A DNA stretch of 64,000 nucleotides from Amycolatopsis umgeniensis (GTDB lineage: Bacteria; Actinomycetota; Actinomycetes; Mycobacteriales; Pseudonocardiaceae): positions 6,696,001-6,760,000 of the forward strand of contig NZ_JACHMX010000001.1 of NCBI RefSeq assembly GCF_014205155.1, given 5' to 3'. The position numbers were made by a program, and so were the translations under genes. The first letter of the stretch is position 1; every line of letters starts with the position of its first letter. The notes beneath the pieces are model-generated. The model did not search any database, was not told the origin of the DNA, and was given only the letters and a program-made list of their open reading frames with translations. Of the stretch, positions 1-8,568 are shown in pieces.

Positions 1-107
1 CCGAACTCGGCTTTCGCCGCGTCCAAGAGCTGCGTCTTGGTGCGCTCGGGATCGCGCTGGCGTTCGACGGGGGCGCGGCGAGGACTGCGCGGGACGGCTT
101 CGGACAT
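1..107 (-). CDS. TetR-family transcriptional regulator, N-terminal fragment
   Basis: The 35 codons visible start at an ATG (107) and run off the left edge. The peptide has a basic lead-in (VERQRDPERTKTQLLDAAK) followed by the first helix of a TetR-type DNA-binding domain. It is divergent from the FAD monooxygenase at 197, with palindromes in between, so it probably represses that gene and itself. The ligand domain lies outside the window, so the inducer cannot be guessed. Confidence 0.75.
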   Translation of the reverse strand, partial: MSEAVPRSPRRAPVERQRDPERTKTQLLDAAKAEF

Positions 108-133
108 GGGGTCACCTTAGTCGCTGACTCTTT

Positions 134-173
134 CAAACGTTTGGTTGACTTTATTATCTATCTGGTTGATAGT
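134..173 (+). promoter_or_regulatory. Promoter with TetR-type operator palindromes
   Basis: A -35 TTGACT (145-150) and a -10 GATAGT (168-173) are separated by 17 bp. A 10-bp palindrome CAAACGTTTG (134-143) abuts the -35. A second inverted repeat, CTATC(158-162)/GATAG(168-172), covers the -10. The placement in a divergent TetR/monooxygenase gap suggests repression by the flanking TetR protein; this is inferred. Confidence 0.55.
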
Positions 174-196
174 GGTCGGCGAAGAGAGGAGATCCC

Positions 197-1471
197 ATGA
201 CCACGAGGATCGCGATCATCGGCGGTGGCACGGGTGGGCTCTGTCTGGCGCAAGGTCTGCGCAAGGCGGGGGTCGACGTGTCCGTCCACGAGCGGAGCCG
301 CACCCGGACCGAGCGGCTGCAGGGCTATCGCGTGCACATCAATCCGCACGGCTCGGCCGCACTGCACGAATGCCTGCCATCCGAACTCTGGGAGCGGTTC
401 TTGGCGACGACCGGCACCACGAGCGGTGCGTTCACGTTCGTGACCGAGCGACTGAAGGATCTGATGGTGATCGACAGCGAGCTGACCTGGAGCCCGGATC
501 CTGCGTCGAGCCATCACTCGGTCAGCCGGATCAGCCTGCACCAGGTGCTGTCCGACGGGCTCGGCGGAGTTCTGCACCACGGCAAGGAGTTCACCGGCTA
601 TCGCCGCGAGGGGGAGGTGGTCGTCTGCGAGTTCGCGGACGGGAGCACCGTCGAGGCCGATCTGGTCATCGGCGCCGACGGGGCCAATTCCCGGGTGCGC
701 AAACAGTTCCTTCCCGAAGCCGAGCGGGTGGACACCGGGATCATCGCGATCGCGGGCAAGCATCCATTGACCGAAGACACCCGCAAACGCTTGCCCGCCA
801 AGCTCACCGACGGTCCGAGCATGGTGATGCCGCGTACCGGCGCGGGACTGTTCACCGCGCCGCACGAGCTGAACGGCGTCCTGTCGGTCAACGACGAGAC
901 CGCGAGCCACGACCCCGTCCTGTTCGACAACACTTCGAGCTACATCATGTGGGCCCTCGCCGCCGGCAACCGGCGCTACCCGGACAATGTGTCCTCATTG
1001 GACGGAGAAGCCCTGCGGGCTCTCGTACTCGACCTGATCGACGGCTGGGACCCGGCGTTCAAGGAACTGGTCGCCGGCTCGCCCGCGGGCTCGGTGTCCC
1101 TGCTGCCGATCTTCACGTCGAAGCCCGTCGGGCCATGGCCGACCAGCAACATCACCCTGCTCGGCGACGCGATCCACAGCATGACGCCGTTCCGCGGCAT
1201 CGGCGCGAACACCGCGCTCCGGGACGCGCGACTGCTGTGTCGCAACCTCGTCGCGGCGCGCGAGACCGGCGCGGTGCGTACCGCGATCGCCGACTACGAG
1301 CACCAGATGCGGGACTACGGCTTCGCGGCGGTGCGCGACTCGGAACGCAGTGCGCGCCAGTTCGTGTCGGAGAACAGGGTGGGCCGCACGACGGCGCGGG
1401 GGATGTTCCGCTTCTTCCAGGCCGTCCCTCCGTTGAAGCGCAAGGTCTTCAGCGACCACGGCGACTCATAG
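197..1471 (+). CDS. FAD-dependent monooxygenase (PHBH/TetX-like group A)
   Basis: A 424-aa flavoprotein monooxygenase. The N-terminal Rossmann motif GGGTGGLCLAQGL lies around residues 9-21, a GADGANS FAD motif near 157, and the second FAD motif LLGDAIHSMTPFRGIGAN near 323-340. Such enzymes use NAD(P)H and oxygen to hydroxylate aromatic or polyketide-like substrates; TetX-type members inactivate antibiotics. An AGAGGAG ribosome site precedes the ATG. Its divergent TetR neighbour suggests inducible detoxification or tailoring, but the substrate cannot be read from sequence. Its 3' end overlaps the convergent argS by 6 bp. Confidence 0.85.
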   Translation: MTTRIAIIGGGTGGLCLAQGLRKAGVDVSVHERSRTRTERLQGYRVHINPHGSAALHECLPSELWERFLATTGTTSGAFTFVTERLKDLMVIDSELTWSPDPASSHHSVSRISLHQVLSDGLGGVLHHGKEFTGYRREGEVVVCEFADGSTVEADLVIGADGANSRVRKQFLPEAERVDTGIIAIAGKHPLTEDTRKRLPAKLTDGPSMVMPRTGAGLFTAPHELNGVLSVNDETASHDPVLFDNTSSYIMWALAAGNRRYPDNVSSLDGEALRALVLDLIDGWDPAFKELVAGSPAGSVSLLPIFTSKPVGPWPTSNITLLGDAIHSMTPFRGIGANTALRDARLLCRNLVAARETGAVRTAIADYEHQMRDYGFAAVRDSERSARQFVSENRVGRTTARGMFRFFQAVPPLKRKVFSDHGDS

Positions 1472-3190
1472 CCGGGCAGGAGCGGAGATGCCCAGCAGGG
1501 ACAAACCCAGCGTCAGCGTCTTCGCGGTGAGTTCGGCCAGCAGCAGTCGTGAGTCGCGGACGCCGGGACCTTCCGCGTCCAGCACCGGGCACTGTTCGTA
1601 GAACCGCGAGAACACGACCGCGGTTTCGTAGAGGTACGTGCACAGCTTGTGGGGGAGATATCCGGCGGTCGCCGCGCCGATCGCCTCGGGGAAGCGGGCA
1701 AGGGCGAGTGCCAGCGCCCGTTCGGCGGGATGGCCGAGCAGGACCCGTGCGCCGGTGAGATCCTGATCCGCCTTCGCCAGCACGGAACGGATCCGCGCGT
1801 GGGCGTATTGCAGATAGACCGAGGTGTTCCCGTTCTTGGAGAGCATCCGTTCCCAAGAGAAGACGTAGTCACGTTCGCGATCGCCGGAAAGGTCGGCGTA
1901 CTTGACCGCGCCGATCCCGATCGCCGCCGCGACCTCTTCCCTGACCTCGGGGGAGAGGTCGCCTCGCCCGTCGAGCACTCCAGCGGCGTGGGCGACAGCC
2001 TCGGCGAGCAGATCGGAAAGGCGGACAGATTCGCCCGCCCGGGTCTTCATGGCGCGGCCGTCCTCACCCAGCACCGAGCCGAACCCGATGTGCTCGGCCC
2101 GATGTTCCTCGCGCAGCCAACCGGCGGCCCGGCAGGCCGCGAACACCATCGCGAGGTGCTGCGCTTGCGGCGTTCCGACCACGTAGAGCAGATCAGTGAC
2201 GTCGCGCTGTCCCGTCCAGTACCGCAGGGTCGCGAGATCGGTGGCCGCGTAGCCGTAACCGCCGTCCCGTTTGCGCACGATGAGGGGCAGCGGCCCGCCT
2301 TCCCTGTTGCGGAAGCCGTCGGGGAAGACGCACACGGCACCGTCGCTGATCTCGGTCAGCCCGGCGGCGGTCAGATCATCCACGACAGCGGCGAGAAACG
2401 GGTTGTAGAAGCTCTCGCCGTAGACATCCTCACTCGACAGGCCGATCCCGAGGAGTTCGTACACGTGAGTGAAATGCCGTGTCGACTCGTCGACCATACG
2501 CCGCCACGACGACAAGGTCTCTTCGTCACCACGTTGCAGAAGCACCACACGCTCCCGAGACCGGTTCGCGAAGTCCTCGTCGGTTTCGAACTTCGACCGG
2601 GCGGCCCGATAGAAGCCGTTGAGGTCTCCGATCGTGTACGGACCCGCCGGGAGCTCGTCGCGCAGATGCTCGATCAGCATGCCGAACGGGGTACCCCAGT
2701 CGCCGAGATGGTTGTGCGGGATGACGTCGTGGCCCGCGAACCGCAGCAGCCGCGCGATCGCGTCGCCGATGACGGTGGACCGGAGGTGCCCGGCGTGCAT
2801 TTCCTTCGCCGCGTTCGGGCCGCTGTAGTCGAGGGCGATCCGCCGCGGCCGCCGCGTCGCCACGGCGCCCAGCCTCGGGTCACCGTTGAGCGCGGTCGTC
2901 CGCTCTTCCAGCCAAGACGAGTGCAGCGTGAAGTTGAGAAAGCCCGGCCCCGCGATCTCCGGCGGCTCGGCGAGATCGGCGACGTCGAGGCGCAGCGCGA
3001 TGTCGGCGGCGATCTCCCTCGGCGGCTTGCCGAGTCGTTTGCCCAGGCTCATCGCGAGATCGCACTGATAGTCGACCCCGCTCCGCGCGGAGACCCGGAC
3101 CAGCACGGCCGGCGGCTCGATGTCGGTGACGTGGCGAAGGGCTTCCGCCACGCGTCGCGCCAATTCCTCGCTTACATCGCCGAACAACAC
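1466..3190 (-). CDS. argS: Arginyl-tRNA synthetase (class I), possible second copy
   Basis: This protein charges tRNA-Arg with arginine. From the GTG at 3190, preceded by AAGGAGGG, it is 574 aa, a normal length. The in-frame codons further upstream, to 3235, look spurious. The N-terminal Add1-like domain is followed by the HIGH-type motif HAGH near residues 128-131. The KMSK-equivalent reads MKTRAGE, and the C-terminal anticodon-binding domain ends in the usual TAKTL.LGLSLLGI block. It lies beside a transporter and a monooxygenase rather than next to lysA/hom, where actinobacteria usually keep argS, so it may be a paralogue. Confidence 0.92.
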   Translation of the reverse strand: MLFGDVSEELARRVAEALRHVTDIEPPAVLVRVSARSGVDYQCDLAMSLGKRLGKPPREIAADIALRLDVADLAEPPEIAGPGFLNFTLHSSWLEERTTALNGDPRLGAVATRRPRRIALDYSGPNAAKEMHAGHLRSTVIGDAIARLLRFAGHDVIPHNHLGDWGTPFGMLIEHLRDELPAGPYTIGDLNGFYRAARSKFETDEDFANRSRERVVLLQRGDEETLSSWRRMVDESTRHFTHVYELLGIGLSSEDVYGESFYNPFLAAVVDDLTAAGLTEISDGAVCVFPDGFRNREGGPLPLIVRKRDGGYGYAATDLATLRYWTGQRDVTDLLYVVGTPQAQHLAMVFAACRAAGWLREEHRAEHIGFGSVLGEDGRAMKTRAGESVRLSDLLAEAVAHAAGVLDGRGDLSPEVREEVAAAIGIGAVKYADLSGDRERDYVFSWERMLSKNGNTSVYLQYAHARIRSVLAKADQDLTGARVLLGHPAERALALALARFPEAIGAATAGYLPHKLCTYLYETAVVFSRFYEQCPVLDAEGPGVRDSRLLLAELTAKTLTLGLSLLGISAPARL

Positions 3191-3202
3191 GGTGTCCCTC
3201 CT

Positions 3203-3225
3203 TCGCGCTCGTCGTAGGAGCGCGA
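3203..3225 (-). terminator. Hairpin between MHS transporter and argS
   Basis: An 8-bp perfect stem, TCGCGCTC/GAGCGCGA, with a 7-nt loop lies just upstream of the argS ribosome site, with no U-tract. It could end or attenuate read-through from the transporter, or affect access to the argS start. Confidence 0.35.
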
Positions 3226-3262
3226 GGGTAGCCACCTCACTGCGTCATCGGCGACGGAGTTT

Positions 3263-4549
3263 TCAGCGCAGGTCGCTGCCCTTGGTCTCCGGCAAGGTCC
3301 GGATCACGAAGAACGCGATCACCGCTCCGGCGGCCACGTACCAGAAGAACAGCGTCGACAATCCGGCGTCGGACAGCGCGGTGAGCACCAGGGGAGCGGT
3401 GCCGCCGAACAGCGCGACGGTCAGGTTGTACCAGGCACCGATGCCCAGACCGCGCAGTTCGGTGGGGAACAGCTCGCTCATGATCGCGGGCGCGATCGAC
3501 GTCATCGCCGTGTACAGGCAGAGCCCGACGCAGAACACGACCAGCAGTCCCGGCAGCCCCGGACGGACCAAAGTGGACAGTGGGACGATGAGGATCGCGG
3601 TCGCCGCCGACCAGACGAGCAGCTGCGGCTTGCGGCCGAAGCGGTCCGACAGCGCGCCTAACGGGTATTGAAGGGCGACGAACAGCGCCGTCGCGATCGA
3701 CAACGCGAGGAACACGTCGACGTCATCGGCCTTGCGGGTCTTGACCGCGAACGAGGTCAGGGCGCTGAAGAACGTGTAATAGCAAAGGGTCGACAGCATC
3801 GAGAAGCCCACGAGCTGCACGACGGCGCGCGGGTGCTCGCGAAGAGTGGTGCGCAGCGGGCGCTCGACCCGGCGCGCGGTCGACTTCTTCTCCTCGAAGA
3901 TCTCGGTTTCGGCGAGACTGCGCCGGAGCCACAGGCCGATGATGCCGAGAACGCCGCCGAGCAGGAACGGGATCCGCCAGCCGTACGCCGTCAAGTCCGC
4001 TTTGGACATCGTTCGCGCGAGCACGAAACCGAGGACCGAGGCGATCAGGACGGCGGAACCGGTCGAGATGTAGAAGAAGGCGGAGTACCGCCCGCGGCGA
4101 GCGGGCGGCGCGATCTCGCCCAAGTAGGCCGAAGCGTTGGAGACCTCGCCACCGAGTGAGAGTCCCTGCGCCACCCTGGCCAGCAGCAACAGGATCGGAG
4201 CCAGCCAGCCGACCTGGTCGAACGTCGGCAGGAGACCGATGGCCACCGAACCACCCGCCATCAGGACGATGGTCAGGATCATCGCCGGCTTCCGGCCCCT
4301 GACGTCGGCGAAGCGGCCGAGCAGCATCCCGCCGAGCGGCCGGAAGAAGAACGCCAGCGCGTACGTGGCGAAGGTGTTGATCAACGCCAGCGCGTCATTG
4401 CCCTTCGGGAAGAACTCGCTGGCGAAGTAGATGCTGAAGGTCGCGTAGATGGTCCAGTCGAACCACTCCAGCGCGTTCCCGACACTGGCGGCGAACAACT
4501 TCTTCACCGGGAGTCGATGCCCTAGCCGCTCCGTCGTCGCATCCGCCAT
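3263..4549 (-). CDS. MHS-family MFS transporter (organic acid/betaine:H+ symporter type)
   Basis: A 428-aa, 12-helix major facilitator of the metabolite:H+ symporter subfamily. Family signatures include NALEWFDWTIYATFSIYFA near residues 22-40, the loop 2-3 motif GRFADVRGRKPA near 78-89 and RVAQGLSLGGE near 126-136. Relatives carry alpha-ketoglutarate, proline/betaine, citrate or shikimate, and the substrate here is unknown. GGAGG precedes the ATG. It is co-directional with recQ upstream (78 bp gap) and argS downstream (72 bp gap). Confidence 0.85.
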   Translation of the reverse strand: MADATTERLGHRLPVKKLFAASVGNALEWFDWTIYATFSIYFASEFFPKGNDALALINTFATYALAFFFRPLGGMLLGRFADVRGRKPAMILTIVLMAGGSVAIGLLPTFDQVGWLAPILLLLARVAQGLSLGGEVSNASAYLGEIAPPARRGRYSAFFYISTGSAVLIASVLGFVLARTMSKADLTAYGWRIPFLLGGVLGIIGLWLRRSLAETEIFEEKKSTARRVERPLRTTLREHPRAVVQLVGFSMLSTLCYYTFFSALTSFAVKTRKADDVDVFLALSIATALFVALQYPLGALSDRFGRKPQLLVWSAATAILIVPLSTLVRPGLPGLLVVFCVGLCLYTAMTSIAPAIMSELFPTELRGLGIGAWYNLTVALFGGTAPLVLTALSDAGLSTLFFWYVAAGAVIAFFVIRTLPETKGSDLR

Positions 4550-4627
4550 CGGTACCTCCGTACTCGCGCGTGGACGGAACCTTGCCAGAAAGTCCCCGCG
4601 TGGGAAAGAACCTGTCGAATGCCGGGA

Positions 4628-6733
4628 TCATGAGGTGCTGGCGAGAGCGAACGGCAGAACGGACCGAGCACCGGCCTGGCGCAGCAGGCGCGCGGACAGC
4701 GTCACCGTCCACCCGGTGTCGATCAGATCGTCGACCAGCAGGATGGGGCCCTCGGCCGCGGCGACCTTGGCGGCGAGGTCCTCGGGAAGGCTGAGCCGCT
4801 TCCACAGATCGGCCAGCCGTTGCGCGCTGTTCGCCTGACGCGGGGGCGGCCCCGCCGAGGCGATGGTGCCCAGATACTCCAGGCGCCCGATCGCTGCCAG
4901 CTTCGTCGCCAGACTGTGGACCAGCCGGGGCCGAGTGGCGGAGGGCACTTCCACCACGGCGACCGGACGCTCGGTCCACTGCCAGCCCTTGAGCACCTCG
5001 ATGCAGGCTTGGAAGACCGCATCGGGGAGTTCGGTGTCCGCCGCGGACGGGCCGACGAGTTCACGCAGCCGCGTTCCCCAGCCGACGTCGGTCACCCGGC
5101 CGACGACCTGACCGGTCTCGGCCTGCTCGCCCGCGGGCAGCCGCCCCGACAGCGGGACGTCCAGCCCGGCCATCCCGGTCGGCCACATCTTCCGTGGCGC
5201 GATCTCGACACCGGGACGGCGCAGCCGTTGCTGGGTGGCGTCGACGACGTCCTCGGAAATCGTGGTGTCCCACTGCTTTCCGGTGCAGTTGTCGCATCGC
5301 CCGCAAGGCGTCGCCTCCGGATCGTCCAGCTGCTTCCGCAGGTACTCCATCCGGCAGCCGGTGGTTTCGAGGTAGGCGAGCATGGCGTTCTGCTCGTTGG
5401 TCCGCGCCGCGCTCACCCGCGCGTAGCGTTCCTTGTCGTAGCGCCACTCTTCGCCGGTGCCTTCCCAGCCGCCCTTCACGCGGCGGACGGCGCCGTCGAC
5501 GTCCAGCACCTTGAGGACCATCTCCAGCCGGGACCGGGACAGTTCGACGAACGGCTCGAGCGCGGGTGTCGACAGTGGACGGTCCGCGTACGCCAGCGCG
5601 TTGAGCACCTGCGTCACCCGCAGTTCGTCCGGGAAGGCGAGCGAACCGAAGTACGCCCAGATGTCCTTGTCCTCGTGGCCGGGCAACAGGATCACCTCGG
5701 CGCGATCGACGCCACGTCCGGCACGGCCGACCTGCTGGTAGTACGCGATCGGCGAGGACGGGGCGCCGAGGTGGACGACGAAGCCCAGGTCCGGCTTGTC
5801 GAACCCCATGCCCAGCGCCGAAGTGGCCACCAGTGCCTTGACGTTGTTGTTCAGCAGATCGTCTTCGGCGGCCTGTCGGTCCGCCGGATCGGTCTTCCCG
5901 GTGTAGGCGGCGACCGGATAACCGCGCTCCGTCAACAGTCCCGCGACGTCGTGTGCGGCCGCGACGGTGAGCGTGTAGATGATCCCGGATCCCGGCAGTT
6001 CCGCCAGATGCTCGGCCAGCCAGGCGAGCCGGGCCTGGGAGGTCGGCAGTTTGGCCACTGACAGGTGAAGGCTCTCGCGGTCGAGGGTGCCGCGCAGGAC
6101 GAGGGTGCCGCCCCCGTTGCCGATGCCGAGTTGTTCGGCGACGTCGGTCGCCACCCGGTCGTTCGCGGTCGCTGTGGTGGCGAGCACCGGGACGCCCTCG
6201 GGCAGGTCTTTCAGCAGTGTCCGCAGCCGGCGGTAGTCCGGCCGGAAGTCGTGGCCCCAGTCCGAGATGCAGTGCGCCTCGTCGACCACGAGCAGACCGG
6301 CGCTCGCGGTCAGCTTCGGCAGGACGGTGTCGCGGAAGTCCGGGTTGTTGAGCCGTTCCGGGCTGACCAGGAGGACGTCGACCTCGCCCGCCGCGATCGC
6401 GGCCTGCACGTGGTCCCACTCCTGCTGGTTCGCGGAGTTCATCGTCACCGCGTGGATGCCCGCCCGCGCCGCCGCGGAGATCTGGTTGCGCATCAGCGCG
6501 AGCAGCGGCGAGATGATCACCGTCGGGCCGCTGCCGCGTTCCCGCAGCAGCGCGGTGGCCAGGAAGTACACCGCCGACTTCCCCCAGCCGGTGCGCTGCA
6601 CGACGAGCGCGCGACGGCTGTGCGCGACCAGCGCCTCGATGGCCGTCCACTGGTCGTCGCGCAGCCGGGCGCCTTCGCCCGCCAAGGACTGGAGGAGGGT
6701 CTCGGCGCGGTCCCGGAGAGTCGATGTGTCCAC
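4628..6733 (-). CDS. RecQ-like DNA helicase with C-terminal phosphoribosyltransferase-like domain
   Basis: An SF2 helicase of 701 aa from the GTG at 6733 (preceded by GGTGGGG); a longer in-frame extension to 6904 would overlap nadD and looks spurious. The Walker A-like motif is QRTGWGKSAVYF near residue 43, the DEAH box is VVDEAHCISDWGHDFRPDYRRL and motif VI is QQVGRAGRG. A RecQ zinc-binding block follows (C..EYLR, then CGRCDNC). No convincing HRDC domain is seen. Instead the C terminus carries LLVDDLIDTGWT, the PRPP-binding signature of type I phosphoribosyltransferases such as ComF. The role is presumably DNA repair or recombination; the function of the tail is unknown. Confidence 0.88.
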   Translation of the reverse strand: MDTSTLRDRAETLLQSLAGEGARLRDDQWTAIEALVAHSRRALVVQRTGWGKSAVYFLATALLRERGSGPTVIISPLLALMRNQISAAARAGIHAVTMNSANQQEWDHVQAAIAAGEVDVLLVSPERLNNPDFRDTVLPKLTASAGLLVVDEAHCISDWGHDFRPDYRRLRTLLKDLPEGVPVLATTATANDRVATDVAEQLGIGNGGGTLVLRGTLDRESLHLSVAKLPTSQARLAWLAEHLAELPGSGIIYTLTVAAAHDVAGLLTERGYPVAAYTGKTDPADRQAAEDDLLNNNVKALVATSALGMGFDKPDLGFVVHLGAPSSPIAYYQQVGRAGRGVDRAEVILLPGHEDKDIWAYFGSLAFPDELRVTQVLNALAYADRPLSTPALEPFVELSRSRLEMVLKVLDVDGAVRRVKGGWEGTGEEWRYDKERYARVSAARTNEQNAMLAYLETTGCRMEYLRKQLDDPEATPCGRCDNCTGKQWDTTISEDVVDATQQRLRRPGVEIAPRKMWPTGMAGLDVPLSGRLPAGEQAETGQVVGRVTDVGWGTRLRELVGPSAADTELPDAVFQACIEVLKGWQWTERPVAVVEVPSATRPRLVHSLATKLAAIGRLEYLGTIASAGPPPRQANSAQRLADLWKRLSLPEDLAAKVAAAEGPILLVDDLIDTGWTVTLSARLLRQAGARSVLPFALASTS

Positions 6734-6816
6734 GTCCCCACCTCTACCCCATGGCACCGACGAAGTCGCGATCGGCATGTCGTGAACGGACCGTTCATCC
6801 ATGGAACGGAGCGTAA

Positions 6817-6832
6817 TGTGATCCAGATCACC
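6817..6832. promoter_or_regulatory. CRP-like operator between recQ-like gene and nadD
   Basis: TGTGA-N6-TCACC contains a 14-bp perfect inverted repeat, GTGATC-CA-GATCAC (6818-6831). This closely fits the TGTGA-N6-TCACA consensus of Crp/GlxR-type cAMP receptor proteins. It lies 84 bp before the recQ-like start and 63 bp before nadD, so it could serve either gene. Confidence 0.45.
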
Positions 6833-6880
6833 ACCGGTCGGTGGGTCCGGTGACCCGAGCATGAAGCCACCTGCGATGTA

Positions 6881-6886
6881 TAGGCT
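6881..6886 (+). promoter_or_regulatory. -10 element of probable leaderless nadD promoter
   Basis: TAGGCT lies 8 nt before the nadD ATG and no Shine-Dalgarno sequence is present. This spacing puts the transcription start at or next to the start codon, a common arrangement in actinobacteria. Confidence 0.5.
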
Positions 6887-6894
6887 CACGACCC

Positions 6895-7494
6895 ATGTCA
6901 CCACGCAGGATCGGGGTCATGGGCGGCACCTTCGACCCCGTGCACCACGGACACCTCGTCGCGGCCAGTGAGGTCCAGTCGCGGTTCGCGCTCGACGAGG
7001 TCATCTTCGTGCCCACCGGCCAGCCGTGGCAGAAATCCGACAGGGTGGTCACCCGGGCCGAGGACCGCTACCTGATGACGGTCATCGCGACGGCGTCCAA
7101 TCCCGTGTTCTCGGTCAGCCGCGTCGACATCGACCGCGTCGGGCAGACCTACACCGTCGACACCCTGCGCGATCTGCGCGCGGAATACCCGGACGACCAG
7201 CTGTTCTTCATCACCGGCGCGGACGCGCTCGAACAGATTCTCACCTGGCGCAATGCCGACGAGCTGTTCGAACTGGCGCATTTCATCGGCGTCACCAGGC
7301 CCGGGTACCGGCTGAATTCGCAGCATCTGCCGAGCGGGAAGGTGAGCCTGGTCGAGGTGACCGCGATGGCGATCTCGTCCACCGCCTGCCGCGAGCGGGT
7401 CGAAGGCGGGGAACCCGTCTGGTACCTCGTCCCGGACGGTGTGGTGCGCTACATCGCCAAAAAGGACCTCTATCGCAAAGACCGGGGTGCCTGA
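6895..7494 (+). CDS. nadD: Nicotinate-nucleotide adenylyltransferase
   Basis: This enzyme makes deamido-NAD from nicotinate mononucleotide and ATP, the penultimate step of NAD synthesis. At 199 aa it has the normal length. It carries the nucleotidyltransferase signature [11 protein letters not shown] near residues 8-18 and the C-terminal ISSTACRER motif (consensus ISST..R). It heads the conserved actinobacterial order nadD-rsfS-gpgP-octT-degV. Confidence 0.97.
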   Translation: MSPRRIGVMGGTFDPVHHGHLVAASEVQSRFALDEVIFVPTGQPWQKSDRVVTRAEDRYLMTVIATASNPVFSVSRVDIDRVGQTYTVDTLRDLRAEYPDDQLFFITGADALEQILTWRNADELFELAHFIGVTRPGYRLNSQHLPSGKVSLVEVTAMAISSTACRERVEGGEPVWYLVPDGVVRYIAKKDLYRKDRGA

Positions 7495-7549
7495 CCGGGT
7501 ACCCTCGTCGGGCGCACCCGCGAGTAAAGCCATCTGTTTGAGGAGAACT

Positions 7550-7954
7550 GTGACAGCCACGTCCGAGGCACGAGAGCTGGCCGTAGCGGCCGCCCATGCG
7601 GCGGCGGACAAGAAGGCGAGCGACGTGGTCGTGCTGGACGTGTCCGACCAGCTGGTCATCACCGACGCCTTCGTGATCGCGTCCGCGCCCAACGAGCGAC
7701 TGGTCGGCGCGATCGTCGACAACGTCGAGGAGCAGCTGCGGCTCGGCGGGCACAAGCCGGTCCGCCGCGAAGGCGCCCGCGAGGGCCGCTGGGTCCTGCT
7801 GGACTACGTCGACGTCGTTATCCACGTCCAGCACCAGGAGGAACGCTCCTTCTACGGTCTCGAGCGGCTCTGGAAGGACTGCCCGCGGATCGAGGTCGAA
7901 GGGTTGGAGACACCTGCCGAGGAGGACCCCGCCGACGCGCAAGGCGCCTCGTGA
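7550..7954 (+). CDS. rsfS: Ribosomal silencing factor RsfS
   Basis: RsfS/Iojap binds ribosomal protein L14 and blocks subunit joining when nutrients are short. The chosen GTG at 7550 follows GAGGAG and gives 134 aa; the open frame to 7439 overlaps nadD and is not needed. Typical family segments are visible (DVVVLDVSDQLVITDAFVIAS, then REGAREGRWVLLDYVDVVIHV). Its stop overlaps the next start (GTGA). Confidence 0.95.
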   Translation: MTATSEARELAVAAAHAAADKKASDVVVLDVSDQLVITDAFVIASAPNERLVGAIVDNVEEQLRLGGHKPVRREGAREGRWVLLDYVDVVIHVQHQEERSFYGLERLWKDCPRIEVEGLETPAEEDPADAQGAS

Positions 7955-8565
7955 GTCCGCGGCGCCTGGTGCTCTGGCGCCACGGCGAGACCGACTACAA
8001 CGCGGCGGGCCGGATGCAGGGGCATCTGGACTCCGCGTTGACGCCGGTCGGCTGGAACCAGGCCAGGTTCGCCGTGCCCGCGCTCGCCCGGTTCTCCCCG
8101 GATCTGGTGATCGCCTCGGATCTGCGCCGCGCGACCGACACGGCCACCGTGCTCACGGAGGCCATCGGCGTCCCGCTGAGGATCGACAAGCGCCTCCGGG
8201 AAACCCATCTGGGTGAATGGCAGGGCTTCACCGGCCAGCAGGTCGACGAGGCGTACCCCGGTGAACGCGCTCGCTGGCGGGTCGACGCGACCTGGGCGCC
8301 GCCGGGCGGCGAGTCGCGAGTGGACGTCGCGGAACGCGCGCTGGAGGTCGTCGCCGATCTGGACCAGGCCAATTCCGACGCGGGCGACGCCGTTCTGCTG
8401 GCCACTCACGGTGGTCTGATCATCGCGCTGACAGCGAAGCTGCTCGGCCTGCCGGTCCCGTCCTGGCCGTCACTGGGCGGGATCGCGAACTGTCACTGGG
8501 TCGAACTGACCCGGCGTGACGGGAACTGGCGCCTGGCCGCCTACAACGCGGGAATCACCGGCTGA
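7951..8565 (+). CDS. gpgP: Histidine phosphatase, glucosyl-3-phosphoglycerate phosphatase-like
   Basis: A 204-aa protein of the phosphoglycerate mutase-like superfamily. The catalytic RHGE motif (LWRHGETDYN) is near residues 7-15, and the second histidine lies in LATHGGLI near residue 153. In mycobacteria the gene in this position, Rv2419c, is GpgP, which dephosphorylates glucosyl-3-phosphoglycerate on the way to methylglucose lipopolysaccharide. The assignment rests on family plus position; the true substrate could differ. Confidence 0.72.
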   Translation: MSPRRLVLWRHGETDYNAAGRMQGHLDSALTPVGWNQARFAVPALARFSPDLVIASDLRRATDTATVLTEAIGVPLRIDKRLRETHLGEWQGFTGQQVDEAYPGERARWRVDATWAPPGGESRVDVAERALEVVADLDQANSDAGDAVLLATHGGLIIALTAKLLGLPVPSWPSLGGIANCHWVELTRRDGNWRLAAYNAGITG

Positions 8566-8568
8566 TCC

